Assembly: GCF_001295265.1 (NCBI RefSeq)
Contig: NZ_LJOD01000020.1
Coordinates: 16,839 to 80,838 of the forward strand
DNA from: Chryseobacterium indologenes
GTDB taxonomy: Bacteria > Bacteroidota > Bacteroidia > Flavobacteriales > Weeksellaceae
Direction of reading: 5' to 3'
DNA length: 64,000 nucleotides
The notes under the pieces were generated by a model. The model saw only the letters and a list, made by a program, of their open reading frames with translations, did not search any database and had not been told where the DNA came from. This document shows positions 34,288 to 43,263 of this stretch, in pieces. The translations under genes were made by a program, and so were the position numbers. The first letter of the stretch is position 1. Each line of letters starts with the position of its first letter.

Positions 34288-35484
34288 ATGATGACTTCTT
34301 TTAAAATTTTAACACTGGCAGCAGGTGCAGCTTTTTTAAGCTCCGGCAGCATTTCAGGAATCCAATGTTCAAAAGACTATACATCCGGCAGAGATTCCAT
34401 TGTACAGAATGCCTCATTACCTCCGGTAAATACAGCCACAAAAGACAATAAAATCCAGGTGGCTTTATTACTGGACACTTCCAACAGTATGGACGGGCTC
34501 ATTGATCAGGCCAAATCAAGGCTCTGGAATATTGTAAATACTCTCACTACCCTGAAGTATAACGGTCAGGCCCCACAGATTGAAATCGCTTTGTATGAAT
34601 ACGGAAATGACGGAATCCGGGACGACAATTACATCCGGCAGGTCACTCCGCTTACCCAGGACCTGGATCTGGTTTCTGAAAAGCTGTTTGCCTTAAGAAC
34701 CAACGGGGGAAGTGAATATTGCGGAGCCGTAATCCGGGATGCCTCTGCCAACCTGAATTGGGACACTAACGAAAAAAGCATGAAACTGATTTACATTGCC
34801 GGCAATGAAGGATTTAATCAGGGAAGAGTGGATTACAAAGAGGTGATCTCAAAGGCTAAGAACAAAAATATTTACACCAGCACCATTTTTTGTGGAAGCA
34901 AAGAGGAAGGTATCCAGACTTTCTGGCAGAACGGAGCTTCTCTTGGCGGTGGAAAATATTTCAATATCGACAGTAACAGGAAGGTAATTTATATTGAAAC
35001 ACCGTATGATGTAAGGATTTCGGAATGTAATTCAAGACTTAACAGCACCTATATCTATTACGGAAGCCACGGTTCGGAATATAAAAACAAGCAGGTTATG
35101 CAGGATAGGAATGCAGAAGTGCAGTCTGCAGCCAACTTTGTAGAAAGAACGGTTGCCAAATCCAAAAGGAACGCCTATAAAAATGATCACTGGGATCTGG
35201 TAGATAAAGCCGAAAAGGACGCAGGTTTTATTTCATCCGTTAAAGAAGAAGAGCTTCCGGCTGAGCTGAAAGGTAAAAGCAAAGAGGAAATTAAAAAAGC
35301 CGTTGCCGTTAAATCTGCCGAACGCGGAAAAATTCAGAAGGAAATAGAAGAACTGTCCAGAAAACGTCAGGAGTATATTGATGCCGAAATGAAAAAACGG
35401 GGAAACAATGACTCTGACGATCTGGGAAAAGCAATAGAAAAATCTATCCTGGAACAGGCAAAAAAGAACGGATATAGTTTGTAA
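34288..35484 (+). CDS. Exported VWA-domain protein
   Basis: 398 residues; N-terminal signal FKILTLAAGAAFLSSGSISG then IQC, which may be a lipobox. The von Willebrand A domain (about 55-240) has the metal-binding MIDAS motif LLLDTSNSMDG. The C-terminal ~100 residues are Lys/Glu-rich helices (KGKSKEEIKKAVAVKSAER; QKEIEELSRKRQEYID). VWA domains mediate metal-dependent protein binding. In an operon with the muiA-like gene. Either ATG of the ATG-ATG start could be used. Confidence 0.88.
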   Translation: MMTSFKILTLAAGAAFLSSGSISGIQCSKDYTSGRDSIVQNASLPPVNTATKDNKIQVALLLDTSNSMDGLIDQAKSRLWNIVNTLTTLKYNGQAPQIEIALYEYGNDGIRDDNYIRQVTPLTQDLDLVSEKLFALRTNGGSEYCGAVIRDASANLNWDTNEKSMKLIYIAGNEGFNQGRVDYKEVISKAKNKNIYTSTIFCGSKEEGIQTFWQNGASLGGGKYFNIDSNRKVIYIETPYDVRISECNSRLNSTYIYYGSHGSEYKNKQVMQDRNAEVQSAANFVERTVAKSKRNAYKNDHWDLVDKAEKDAGFISSVKEEELPAELKGKSKEEIKKAVAVKSAERGKIQKEIEELSRKRQEYIDAEMKKRGNNDSDDLGKAIEKSILEQAKKNGYSL

Positions 35485-35495
35485 TTGTTATTTTA

Positions 35496-35525
35496 AAATG
35501 CTGCCCGCGAGTGTGGGCAGCATTT
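35496..35525. terminator. Terminator between VWA gene and FAD oxidoreductase gene
   Basis: Perfect 11-bp stem AAATGCTGCCC / GGGCAGCATTT with an 8-nt loop, between convergent genes. Confidence 0.8.
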
Positions 35526-35564
35526 CTGATTAACAGGATTAGTTATGAGTAAGGGATAATATTT

Positions 35565-36770
35565 TCATCTTCCGAATCTGAAGTATTGTGAAAGCGGATG
35601 CTTTTTATTTTTCATAAACAAGGAAGCCATTTCCATACCTGCTACCGAGAATGTGATCCCGTTCCCGCCAAAGCCTAAAACAAAATAAGAATTTCTGAAT
35701 TTCTTATGTTCTCCGATATAAGGAAGACCATCCTTGGTTTCCCCGAATGTTCCTGCCCAAACAAAATCTGTATAGAAATGGTAATCAGGTTTTATCTTTT
35801 TAAGGTTTCTCAGAATTTCTTTTTCTTTTTTTCCCAAAAGAGCATCTCTTTTTTCAGCATCGTAAAAATCTTCATCTCCTCCGCCGATAAGAACCCGCCC
35901 GTCATCTGTTGTCCGCATGTAGAGGTAAGGATCATCGGTATTCCAGACTAAGGTATTGCTGATATTTTTAAACTTATCCTGATCAATCTCTGAGACAACA
36001 GCATAGGTACTTTTTAAATTAACAAAATTTTCCTTCAGCAGGCTTTTGCTTTCATATCCGATGCAGTAGATTACTTTTTTTGCTTTGATCTGATGGCCGT
36101 TTCGCGTGGTTATCATATTAAAACCTTTATGATATTCCACATGGGTCATTTCCGTTTTGTCGAATATCCTCAGGCCTTTTTTCACATTATGCATGAACAG
36201 CTCATGAGCCAGCCGAAAAGCATCAATACTGGCTCCCTGTTTCGACAGGATCCCGCCATAGGTATTTTCAAACCCGAACTGCTTTAAAATCTGGGCTTCA
36301 TTCAGCCATTTCACTTCAAATCCCGCCTCCTTTCTTGCTTCATACTCCTTTTTGAGCCAGGCGGCATCTTTTTTCTTTGAAGCAAAGTAAAGTGATTTTT
36401 TACGTTTAAACCCCGCATCTGATTTGATGAGCCCGGAGAGCTTTTCAAGGGTATCTATTGCATCCGAACAGGCTTTATAGCTTCTGACGGCTGCTTTCTC
36501 TCCTATTTTTTCTGATAATTCAAAAAGCGGAACATCTATTTCGTACTGCAGCATGGAAGTAGTGGCCGAAGTGCTCCCGTTGCAGGCCTCCCGTTTATCA
36601 ATAAGGATGGTATTATAACCGTCTTGTATCATCTGGTGGGCAATAAGACTTCCGGTAATTCCCCCGCCTATTACCAAAACATCACATTTTTCGTCTGATT
36701 TCAGGGAAGGGTATGAAGCAATTAATCCATTTTTTATAAGCCAGAACGGTTCATTTGATTTAAGATCCAT
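35565..36770 (-). CDS. FAD-dependent oxidoreductase (DAO family)
   Basis: 401 residues. N-terminal dinucleotide-binding motif VLVIGGGITGSLIAHQMIQD with the acidic end of the fold at ILIDK, a GSTSATTSMLQYEID flavin-contact region, and the C-terminal YIGEHKKFRNSYFVLGFGGNGITFS typical of D-amino-acid oxidase-like flavoproteins of the GlpD/DadA/PuuB group. The substrate is probably an amine or amino acid, but it is not determined. Convergent with the VWA gene; no operon partner. Confidence 0.9.
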   Translation of the reverse strand: MDLKSNEPFWLIKNGLIASYPSLKSDEKCDVLVIGGGITGSLIAHQMIQDGYNTILIDKREACNGSTSATTSMLQYEIDVPLFELSEKIGEKAAVRSYKACSDAIDTLEKLSGLIKSDAGFKRKKSLYFASKKKDAAWLKKEYEARKEAGFEVKWLNEAQILKQFGFENTYGGILSKQGASIDAFRLAHELFMHNVKKGLRIFDKTEMTHVEYHKGFNMITTRNGHQIKAKKVIYCIGYESKSLLKENFVNLKSTYAVVSEIDQDKFKNISNTLVWNTDDPYLYMRTTDDGRVLIGGGDEDFYDAEKRDALLGKKEKEILRNLKKIKPDYHFYTDFVWAGTFGETKDGLPYIGEHKKFRNSYFVLGFGGNGITFSVAGMEMASLFMKNKKHPLSQYFRFGR

Positions 36771-36884
36771 ATTAACATTTTACAATAAAAATAGCAATAT
36801 TTATAAATATTTTAACTATTTATTATTGATTTATGGTGTAATTATTGTTGTCTGACTAAAATCAAACCACATTAAAATATTATT

Positions 36885-37265
36885 ATGATAACGATTATTC
36901 CAGAAGCTCCGGAAAATGTTGCAGCATTCAACGCAACGGGAGAAGTAACGAAAGAGGATTTTGAAAATCTGGTATTTCCACATGTAAAAGAGAAAGTAGA
37001 TCAGTTTGGGGAGTTGAATTACTTATTTTATCTGGATACCGATTTGAATAAGTTTACCATGGGAGCATGGTTTGAGGATGTGCTTTTGGGATTGAAAAAT
37101 CTTGCTAAATGGAACCGTACCGCTATTGTTACAGATAAAGAAGGGGTGCAGAACTTTACAGATATTTTCAGCGTTCTGATGCCGGGAGAATTTAAATCTT
37201 TCCCAAAAGAAAATTTATATAATGCCCTTTATTGGTGCAAAAACGGTAACGAAGTAGAGGTATAA
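36885..37265 (+). CDS. SpoIIAA-like STAS/SEC14-type protein
   Basis: 126 residues, cytosolic. The pattern ENVAAFNATGEVTKEDFENLVFP, LNYLFYLDT, MGAWFEDVLLGLKNLAKWNRTAIVTD and FKSFPKENLYNALYWC matches the SpoIIAA-like (DUF3478) family of STAS-fold proteins, which are thought to bind lipids or act in partner switching. It is monocistronic, with a strong terminator shared with the convergent MFS gene. Confidence 0.88.
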   Translation: MITIIPEAPENVAAFNATGEVTKEDFENLVFPHVKEKVDQFGELNYLFYLDTDLNKFTMGAWFEDVLLGLKNLAKWNRTAIVTDKEGVQNFTDIFSVLMPGEFKSFPKENLYNALYWCKNGNEVEV

Positions 37266-37284
37266 ACTATTTCATACCCATAAG

Positions 37285-37319
37285 AAACGGGTTGTATCCA
37301 TAGAGAATACAACCCGTTT
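37285..37319. terminator. Bidirectional terminator
   Basis: Perfect 13-bp stem AAACGGGTTGTAT / ATACAACCCGTTT with a 9-nt loop, between convergent STAS and MFS genes. Confidence 0.85.
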
Positions 37320-37354
37320 TCCTTTTATTCTTTTACAGTCAATTCTTTTTCTGA

Positions 37355-38554
37355 TTATTTATCACAGGATACACATTCAGCAGGAGTCTCTTCTGCCGGA
37401 GTTTCTGAGCCGTAAAGATACATATATCGTACACTGACAGCAAGTCCGATGAAAGTCATACCCACCCCTACCAGCGAAGGATAATTGTAAGGCAGTTTAT
37501 ATTCCAGAGGAATTCCTCCTAAAAATGCTCCCATCGCATTGGCTATATTGAAAGCTGCCTGCATAAATGCGGCTGCCATCATTTCACTTTTCGGAGCGGC
37601 CTTCATCATCATGATATTGATAGGTGCCGCCACCGACATAGACAGTGCTCCGCACACAAATGTCAGGACAAGTGCAATATGCTGATGCTGTGAAAGGAAA
37701 AATACGCCGGCCAGGGAAAACATCATCAGAAAGATCAGAAGGACACATGTTTTTTCCGGACCTAACCGGTCAGACACAAAACCTCCTGCCAGATTTCCTA
37801 CTACCATTCCTCCGCCTGCAAGGATCATGACATACGCCATCTGGCTGCTTTTAATTCCTGCCACAACGGTCATCAGAGGAGTAATATAACTGAACCACGT
37901 GAAAAGCCCTCCAAATCCTATCGCAGTAATAGCCAGCACCAGCCAGGCCTGTTTCTTTTTCAGGAATTTCAGCTCTTCAAGGAAATGTGTATCCTGATTA
38001 GCCTCTATAGCCGGAAGCCATAACTTCAGGAACAGTAAGGCAAAAACACCAATCAGAGCCACAATAGCAAAATACAACCTCCAGTGATACACATGGCCTA
38101 TGTATGTAACCAAAGGAACCATAATCAGGTTGGCCACCGTGAGCCCCGTAAACATCAGGGATATATAGAATGCCTCCTTCCCTTTTCCTGCCATTCTTGA
38201 TGCTACAACAGTTCCCACTCCGAAAAATGCACCATGAGGAAGTCCGGACATAAATCTGATGATCAGCATGGTAGTATAGTCCGGTGCTACCGCCGATAAT
38301 CCGTTAAATAAAGTGAAAAGAACCATTAACACCATCAGTACTTTTTTCGGAGGAAATTTCACAGAATAACCGATCAGAATTGGTGCTCCGATTACCACCC
38401 CCATTGCGTAGGCAGAAATCATGTGGCCCGCCTGCGGAATGGTGATCTGTAATGTTTTAGCAATATCCGGCAGCAGCCCCATGACGGTAAATTCCGTTGT
38501 TCCTATTCCCAAACCGCCGATGGCCAGCGGAATAATCCTTTTATCAATCTTCAT
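37355..38554 (-). CDS. MFS transporter, AraJ-like DHA1 efflux family
   Basis: 399 residues with about 12 membrane helices. The start LAIGGLGIGTTEFTVMGLLPDIA is typical of the AraJ/YdhP sugar-efflux-like branch, followed by FMSGLPHGAFFGVG and a central LAGGFVSDRLGPEKT signature. It is likely a proton-driven exporter for a small molecule. The gene is divergent from the AraC regulator at 38728, a common regulator-transporter layout. The tail CVSCDK is Cys-rich. Confidence 0.9.
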   Translation of the reverse strand: MKIDKRIIPLAIGGLGIGTTEFTVMGLLPDIAKTLQITIPQAGHMISAYAMGVVIGAPILIGYSVKFPPKKVLMVLMVLFTLFNGLSAVAPDYTTMLIIRFMSGLPHGAFFGVGTVVASRMAGKGKEAFYISLMFTGLTVANLIMVPLVTYIGHVYHWRLYFAIVALIGVFALLFLKLWLPAIEANQDTHFLEELKFLKKKQAWLVLAITAIGFGGLFTWFSYITPLMTVVAGIKSSQMAYVMILAGGGMVVGNLAGGFVSDRLGPEKTCVLLIFLMMFSLAGVFFLSQHQHIALVLTFVCGALSMSVAAPINIMMMKAAPKSEMMAAAFMQAAFNIANAMGAFLGGIPLEYKLPYNYPSLVGVGMTFIGLAVSVRYMYLYGSETPAEETPAECVSCDK

Positions 38555-38727
38555 TGTATATTCTTTTAAATTAACCTGTCACCATAAAGAATACTTTTCA
38601 TCTTTATTTTGACAGTGCAAAAATCGAAAGAAAGATTGACTTTCACCTCTCCTAAAATGATAAAAATTTGCTCCATATTAACCTTTTTATTTAATTTTAA
38701 ATCTATAAATAATCAAATGAGAACACA

Positions 38728-39627
38728 ATGAAAATTCAGAAAGAAATTATAGAGTTTGAAAAGGGAAAGTCTTTCAAGCTGTTTTCCCCTTCGCTTAAAA
38801 ACTGTTTTTTCTGGCATTATCATCCTGAAATAGAACTGGTGTATGTAGAAGCCCTCAATGGCATCCGTCACGTAGGAAAGGATATTTCAGGTTTTACAGA
38901 CAGTGATCTTTTGCTGATTGGGGCCAATGTTCCCCATCTGAATTTTGATTATGGTATCCAGACTGAATGTAAACAGCTGGTATTACAGATGCGGGAAAAT
39001 TTTCTGCAGGATATCATTCTCCCTGTTCCGGAATTTGAAAACATCAGGACACTTTTAGATAAGTCCTATCTCGGGCTTTCGTTTTCCGGAAAGACTAAAG
39101 ACCTTGTAGTTGAAAAACTTAAAATCATCAAAGGGAAAAACTCATTTGAATCCTTAATAGGCCTGATTGAAATTCTCCAGATCCTTGCAGACTCCACAGA
39201 AGTAAGGGAACTCAATAATGAAGACACCAGAATCAGGTGGTTTCTGAACGACAAGATCAGAATGGGTACTATTTACGATTATATTCATGAAAATTACGAC
39301 AAGAAGCCCAATGTCAATGAGATTGCAGCCATCGTCAGCCTGAGTACTCCGGCTTTCTGCCGTTATTTTAAAAAGCAGACGAACATGACGTTTACAGATT
39401 TTGTCAATAACTACAGGATCAATCAGGCTAAAATTTTTCTGCTGAAAGATTATTCCGTAACAGAAGTCTGCTTCCAGGTTGGCTTTGAAAGTCTGTCGTA
39501 TTTTAATAAACTGTTCAAGCAGCATACAGGAGATACTCCGTCAGAATTCAGGAAAAAACATTTTAGAGCAATTGAAATTAACGGGCGGATTGCAGAGATA
39601 GACAGAGATTCAGCTTGTAATAAATAA
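38728..39627 (+). CDS. AraC-family transcriptional regulator
   Basis: 299 residues. The N-terminal cupin has FFWHYHPEIELVYVEALNGIRHVGKDI, and NVPHLNFDYG. The C-terminal DNA-binding domain (about 185-285) has NVNEIAAIVSLSTPAFCRYFKKQTNMTFTDFVNNYRINQA and VTEVCFQVGFESLSYFNKLFKQHTGDTPSEFRKK. It lies 173 bp from the divergent MFS exporter and probably controls it in response to a ligand bound by the cupin domain (inference). Confidence 0.9.
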   Translation: MKIQKEIIEFEKGKSFKLFSPSLKNCFFWHYHPEIELVYVEALNGIRHVGKDISGFTDSDLLLIGANVPHLNFDYGIQTECKQLVLQMRENFLQDIILPVPEFENIRTLLDKSYLGLSFSGKTKDLVVEKLKIIKGKNSFESLIGLIEILQILADSTEVRELNNEDTRIRWFLNDKIRMGTIYDYIHENYDKKPNVNEIAAIVSLSTPAFCRYFKKQTNMTFTDFVNNYRINQAKIFLLKDYSVTEVCFQVGFESLSYFNKLFKQHTGDTPSEFRKKHFRAIEINGRIAEIDRDSACNK

Positions 39628-39780
39628 TGAATACCCTTTATCTTAGGTTGCAGTTTTACCCCCCACTTCAGGCAAAACCTATTTTTGATTTATCAGGATT
39701 CACGATTCTCTGCACAGCAAAATTCCCATATCTCCCATCTATCCGTCTTATTATATCTCTGCTCACCACAATATAAAAAG

Positions 39781-39805
39781 AAACCGCTCATTACTGAACG
39801 GCTTT
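39781..39805 (-). terminator. Terminator after lipA
   Basis: Imperfect hairpin AAACCGCTC-ATTACT-GAACGGCTTT; on the minus strand it is followed by CTTTTTAT. Directly after the lipA stop. Confidence 0.65.
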
Positions 39806-39810
39806 TATTT

Positions 39811-40677
39811 TTAGTGAACATGTTTTTCTGCGTGATAGGAACTTCTTACCAACGGTGAGCTTTCCACATGTCTGAAACCAAGGCTTCTCGCAAAATCCCC
39901 AAGCTCATCAAATTCTTCCGGTGTAATGAATTTCTTTACAGGAAGATGCTTTTTGGTAGGCTGAAGATACTGTCCCAGCGTAATAACGTCTACATTGGCA
40001 TTTCTGATATCTTCAATGGTCTGGAAAACCTCATCTTTTGTTTCTCCTAATCCAAGCATTACACCTGTTTTGGTTCTTCGCTGTCCGGCTTCTTTCAAAT
40101 ATCTCAGTACTTCAAGACTTCTTTCATATTTTGCCTGGATTCTCACCTCTCTTGTTAAACGTTTTACCGTTTCCATATTGTGAGAAATCACTTCCGGAGC
40201 TACTTCTACCAAGCGGTCAATATGTTTGGTGATTCCCTGGAAATCAGGAATAAGTGTTTCCATAGTAGTTCCCGGAGAGATTCTTCTTACAGCGTTTACG
40301 GTTTCCGCCCAAAGAATGGACCCCATATCTTTCAGGTCATCACGGTCTACTGATGTAAGAACAGCGTGTTTGATCTTCATTAATTTGATTGAGCGGGCTA
40401 CTTTTTCAGGCTCATCCCAGTTTACATCCAGCGGTTTTCCTGTTTTTACGCCACAGAATCCACAGCTTCGGGTACAGATGTTCCCCAGAATCATGAAAGT
40501 AGCAGTACCTTCACCCCAGCATTCTCCCATATTCGGACAGCTTCCGCTCTGGCATATGGTATTTAATTTATATTTGTCTACCAAAGTTCTAAGTTCTCTG
40601 TAGTTCTTTCCGGTAGGAAGTTTTACGCGGATCCACTTTGGTTTCTGAACGGTAGTATCTTGAACTAAATTTTCCAT
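39811..40677 (-). CDS. lipA: Lipoyl synthase
   Basis: 288 residues. LipA inserts two sulfurs into octanoyl groups on lipoyl domains. Both iron-sulfur sites are visible: the auxiliary cluster C42/C47/C53 (CQSGSCPNMGEC) and the radical-SAM cluster C68/C72/C75 (CTRSCGFC), followed by LTSVDRDDL, VISHNMETV and the C-terminal SSPLVRSSYHAE, where the RSSYHA Ser coordinates the auxiliary cluster. A -7 box lies 16 nt before the ATG. Confidence 0.98.
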   Translation of the reverse strand: MENLVQDTTVQKPKWIRVKLPTGKNYRELRTLVDKYKLNTICQSGSCPNMGECWGEGTATFMILGNICTRSCGFCGVKTGKPLDVNWDEPEKVARSIKLMKIKHAVLTSVDRDDLKDMGSILWAETVNAVRRISPGTTMETLIPDFQGITKHIDRLVEVAPEVISHNMETVKRLTREVRIQAKYERSLEVLRYLKEAGQRRTKTGVMLGLGETKDEVFQTIEDIRNANVDVITLGQYLQPTKKHLPVKKFITPEEFDELGDFARSLGFRHVESSPLVRSSYHAEKHVH

Positions 40678-40693
40678 TTCTAAAATTGATGTT

Positions 40694-40701
40694 CAAAGTT
40701 A
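40694..40701 (-). promoter_or_regulatory. -7 promoter box of lipA
   Basis: TAACTTTG on the minus strand, 16 nt before the ATG at 40677. Confidence 0.55.
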
Positions 40702-40879
40702 CGTAATTTTTAATGGAAACCATCTACCGGAGAAATTGATGGAAATGATAATTGGAGAGATCAGCATGTATTTCTGAGATGCAACTCTTGAAAATTGTTG
40801 GATAAACGCTAAAAGACACAAGTTTTTTTTTAATTATTATACTGTTTTTAAGCGCAGAAAATTCAGTAATTTTCAGGAA

Positions 40880-40971
40880 ATCTGTGACAGTAAACTTATC
40901 ACAGATGAAATTTAAAAAGATTTGTTTTATCTGACCTGTCCTGAAGGTTAAAAAAACTTATTTCAGGTCAG
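40880..40971. repeat. Two inverted repeats in the lipA-sigma intergenic region
   Basis: ATCTGTGA/TCACAGAT (40880-40887 and 40899-40906) and CTGACCTG/CAGGTCAG (40931-40938 and 40964-40971) are both perfect 8-bp inverted pairs. The surrounding 40678-41064 has no gene. The sequence around 40855-40910 resembles the CAGA-rich dispersed repeats elsewhere in the window. Confidence 0.4.
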
Positions 40972-41064
40972 TAACTGCAAAGCTACCCTTTAAAATGTTA
41001 CGGATTTTGAAAATTGATAACGTTTTATTACTTTTTTTTCTGTGTGACATTAAAAGAATTGTGC

Positions 41065-41625
41065 CTAGCTGTCTTCAAATTCGTTATTTTTCAGCAGTTC
41101 AGCAAGGACTTTTTTAGCCCGCATTACCCTTACCTTAGTATTGGCAACAGAAATTCCCAGCTCTTCGGCAATTTCTTTGATGCTTTTTTCTTCAAAAAAC
41201 CTCAGCTTGATAATATCCTGGTAATTGGCATCCAGAGACTCAATGGTTTTAATGATTTTTTTCTGCTCTTCATCGGAGATCATCAGCTCTTCCGGAGATT
41301 TTGCGTATTGATTTTTTACTTCATCAAGATTTTCGGTAGCATCCTGATTTTCGCGTTTTTTTTTCCGCCAGAAATCAATAACGGTGTTCTGGGCAATGGT
41401 GAGAATCCAGGTTTTGAACTGAAAATGGGGATCGTACATATCCAGTTTCGACAGCACTTTTGAAAAAACATTGACTGTAATCTCATCGGCATCATTTTCA
41501 TCTTTTACTTTTTTCATCACAAAAGAAAAAACATCCACCCAAAAGATATTAATGAGTTTGGTCTGGGCTTTCTGGTCTTTTTCTTTTGCTTTCTGAATAA
41601 GCAGGAATAACTGTTCGTCGTTCAT
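41065..41625 (-). CDS. RNA polymerase sigma-70 family (ECF-like) factor
   Basis: 186 residues from the ATG at 41625. Region 2 (about 10-85) has FWVDVFSFVMKKVKDENDADEITVNVFSKVLSKLDMYDP and FKTWILTIAQNTVIDFWRKKKR; region 4 (about 120-180) has LDANYQDIIKLRFFEEKSIKEIAEELGISVANTKVRVMRAKKVL. No anti-sigma gene is adjacent, in contrast to many ECF loci. An upstream in-frame ATG at 41661 is rejected because a complete promoter (-33 TTTG, 19 bp, TATATTTG) lies downstream of it, ending 6 nt before the chosen ATG. Divergent from tyrS. Confidence 0.92.
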   Translation of the reverse strand: MNDEQLFLLIQKAKEKDQKAQTKLINIFWVDVFSFVMKKVKDENDADEITVNVFSKVLSKLDMYDPHFQFKTWILTIAQNTVIDFWRKKKRENQDATENLDEVKNQYAKSPEELMISDEEQKKIIKTIESLDANYQDIIKLRFFEEKSIKEIAEELGISVANTKVRVMRAKKVLAELLKNNEFEDS

Positions 41626-41631
41626 CACTAA

Positions 41632-41662
41632 CAAATATAGCTTTTTAGGCTGAATTTGCAAA
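41632..41662 (-). promoter_or_regulatory. Full -33/-7 promoter of the sigma factor gene
   Basis: On the minus strand: TTTG (41662-41659), 19-bp spacer, TATATTTG (41639-41632), then 6 nt to the ATG at 41625. This is the best consensus promoter in the window and predicts a (near) leaderless mRNA. Confidence 0.65.
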
Positions 41663-41721
41663 GAGTATATTCCATTTGAAATTCCCTTTTTTGCCTTTCA
41701 TGATCATACTTCTGAATTTAT

Positions 41722-41729
41722 TATCTTTG
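41722..41729 (+). promoter_or_regulatory. -7 promoter box of tyrS
   Basis: TATCTTTG, 30 nt before the ATG at 41760. It lies downstream of an alternative upstream ATG (41676), which is therefore rejected. Confidence 0.6.
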
Positions 41730-41759
41730 CACCGTAAAATTTTAAACAAAAAAATAGAG

Positions 41760-43055
41760 ATGAATTCCTTTATAGAAGAACTAAAATGGCGAGGTCTTTT
41801 TGCCGATATGATGCCGGGAACCGATGAACAGCTGAATAAAGAGGTAACTACTGCATATATTGGTTTTGACCCGACTGCAGATTCTTTGCATATCGGAAGC
41901 CTTATCCAGATAAAAATACTGGCACATTTTCAGCAGCACGGGCATAAGCCTGTTGCATTAGTTGGGGGTGCTACAGGAATGATCGGAGATCCGTCCGGAA
42001 AGTCTGCAGAGAGAAATCTTCTGGATGAAGAAACCCTTCTTCATTATGTAGACTGTCTGAAAAATCAGCTTTCAAGATTTTTAGATTTTGAAGGAAGCGG
42101 CCCTAACAAAGCAGAATTGGTAAACAATTACGACTGGATGAAGAATATTTCCTTCCTTGATTTTGCCAAAAACGTAGGAAAGAACATCACGGTAAACTAT
42201 ATGATGGCAAAAGATTCTGTAAAGAAAAGATTTTCCGGAGAAAGCGGTGCTGAAGGAATGAGTTTTACAGAGTTTACCTACCAGCTGATCCAGGGATATG
42301 ATTTCCTTCACCTGTACCAGAACAACAATGTGAAGCTTCAGATGGGAGGTTCTGACCAGTGGGGAAATATTACCACCGGTACCGAGCTTATCCGCAGAAA
42401 AGCCCAGGGAGAAGCCTTTGCACTCACAGTTCCGTTGATTACCAAAGCTGACGGCTCTAAATTCGGAAAGTCTGAGAGCGGAGAAAATTACTGGCTGGAC
42501 AAAAAGAAAACTTCACCTTATAAATTCTACCAGTTCTGGCTGAATGCTACCGATGAAGATGCTGAAAGATTCATTAAATTCTATACTTTCCTAAGCAAAG
42601 AAGAGATTGAAGCTTTAATTGAAGAGCATAAGACAGCTCCTCACGAAAGAAAACTTCAGAAAAAGCTTGCTGAAGAAGTTACGGTTTGGGTACATGGAAG
42701 AGAGGAATATGAAAAAGCGCTTAAAGCTTCTGAAATTCTTTTCGGACGCTCAACCGCTGAAGATCTTGTAAGCCTTGATGAGGAAACTTTCCTTGAAGTT
42801 TTTGATGGCGTTCCACAAAAGGAAATTGCAAAAGCAGAGGTGCTGGGTGTGAGCATTATTGATCTTCTTTCTGAAAAATCTGGATTCCTTAAGTCTAAGA
42901 GTGAGGCCCAGAGAGAAATTAAAGGAAATGCCATTTCTGTAAACAAGCAGAAAGTAAACGACACTTACACAGCTAATGAAACAGATCTTATCGACGGTAA
43001 ATTCCTGCTGTTACAAAAAGGTAAGAAAAGCTATTTTATTGTAAAAGTTCAGTAA
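41760..43055 (+). CDS. tyrS: Tyrosyl-tRNA synthetase
   Basis: 431 residues from the ATG at 41760 (MNSFIEELKWRGLFADMMPG). Class I synthetase: YIGFDPTADSLHIGSL with the HIGH-type motif at residue 44, tyrosine/tRNA contacts GGSDQWGNITTG, and KMSKS-type KFGKS in GSKFGKSESGENYWLD. The C-terminal ~80 residues form an S4-like RNA-binding domain (KSEAQREIKGNAISVNKQKV). It charges tRNA-Tyr in the cytosol. Transcribed divergently from the sigma factor and ended by a strong terminator. Confidence 0.97.
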   Translation: MNSFIEELKWRGLFADMMPGTDEQLNKEVTTAYIGFDPTADSLHIGSLIQIKILAHFQQHGHKPVALVGGATGMIGDPSGKSAERNLLDEETLLHYVDCLKNQLSRFLDFEGSGPNKAELVNNYDWMKNISFLDFAKNVGKNITVNYMMAKDSVKKRFSGESGAEGMSFTEFTYQLIQGYDFLHLYQNNNVKLQMGGSDQWGNITTGTELIRRKAQGEAFALTVPLITKADGSKFGKSESGENYWLDKKKTSPYKFYQFWLNATDEDAERFIKFYTFLSKEEIEALIEEHKTAPHERKLQKKLAEEVTVWVHGREEYEKALKASEILFGRSTAEDLVSLDEETFLEVFDGVPQKEIAKAEVLGVSIIDLLSEKSGFLKSKSEAQREIKGNAISVNKQKVNDTYTANETDLIDGKFLLLQKGKKSYFIVKVQ

Positions 43056-43076
43056 GAATCTATACAAAATACAATT

Positions 43077-43105
43077 AAAAAAGACTGTTGTGAACAGTCT
43101 TTTTT
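43077..43105 (+). terminator. Terminator after tyrS
   Basis: Perfect 13-bp stem AAAAAAGACTGTT / AACAGTCTTTTTT with a 3-nt loop and long T-run. Confidence 0.88.
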
Positions 43106-43124
43106 TTGTTTAGCCATAAAAAAA

Positions 43125-43142
43125 CCACGGAATTATCCGTGG
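43125..43142 (-). terminator. Probable terminator of the beta-barrel gene
   Basis: CCACGG-AATTAT-CCGTGG hairpin followed on the minus strand by TTTTTTT; about 120 nt after the stop at 43264. Confidence 0.7.
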
Positions 43143-43263
43143 CATTCATGAGAAAGTATCACTTTTAAAGCTTTGTAATCGTCACGGCTTTATAGGTAAA
43201 AAATGAAAAGTTTGTTATGTATATTGTGTATGATGTATGTTATATTTTTTCAGAACCAGCCTG

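Noticed and set aside
41014..41463. 149-codon plus-strand frame opposite the sigma factor gene
   Set aside because: Aromatic-rich shadow of the sigma factor coding strand; the opposite strand carries a clear two-region sigma factor.
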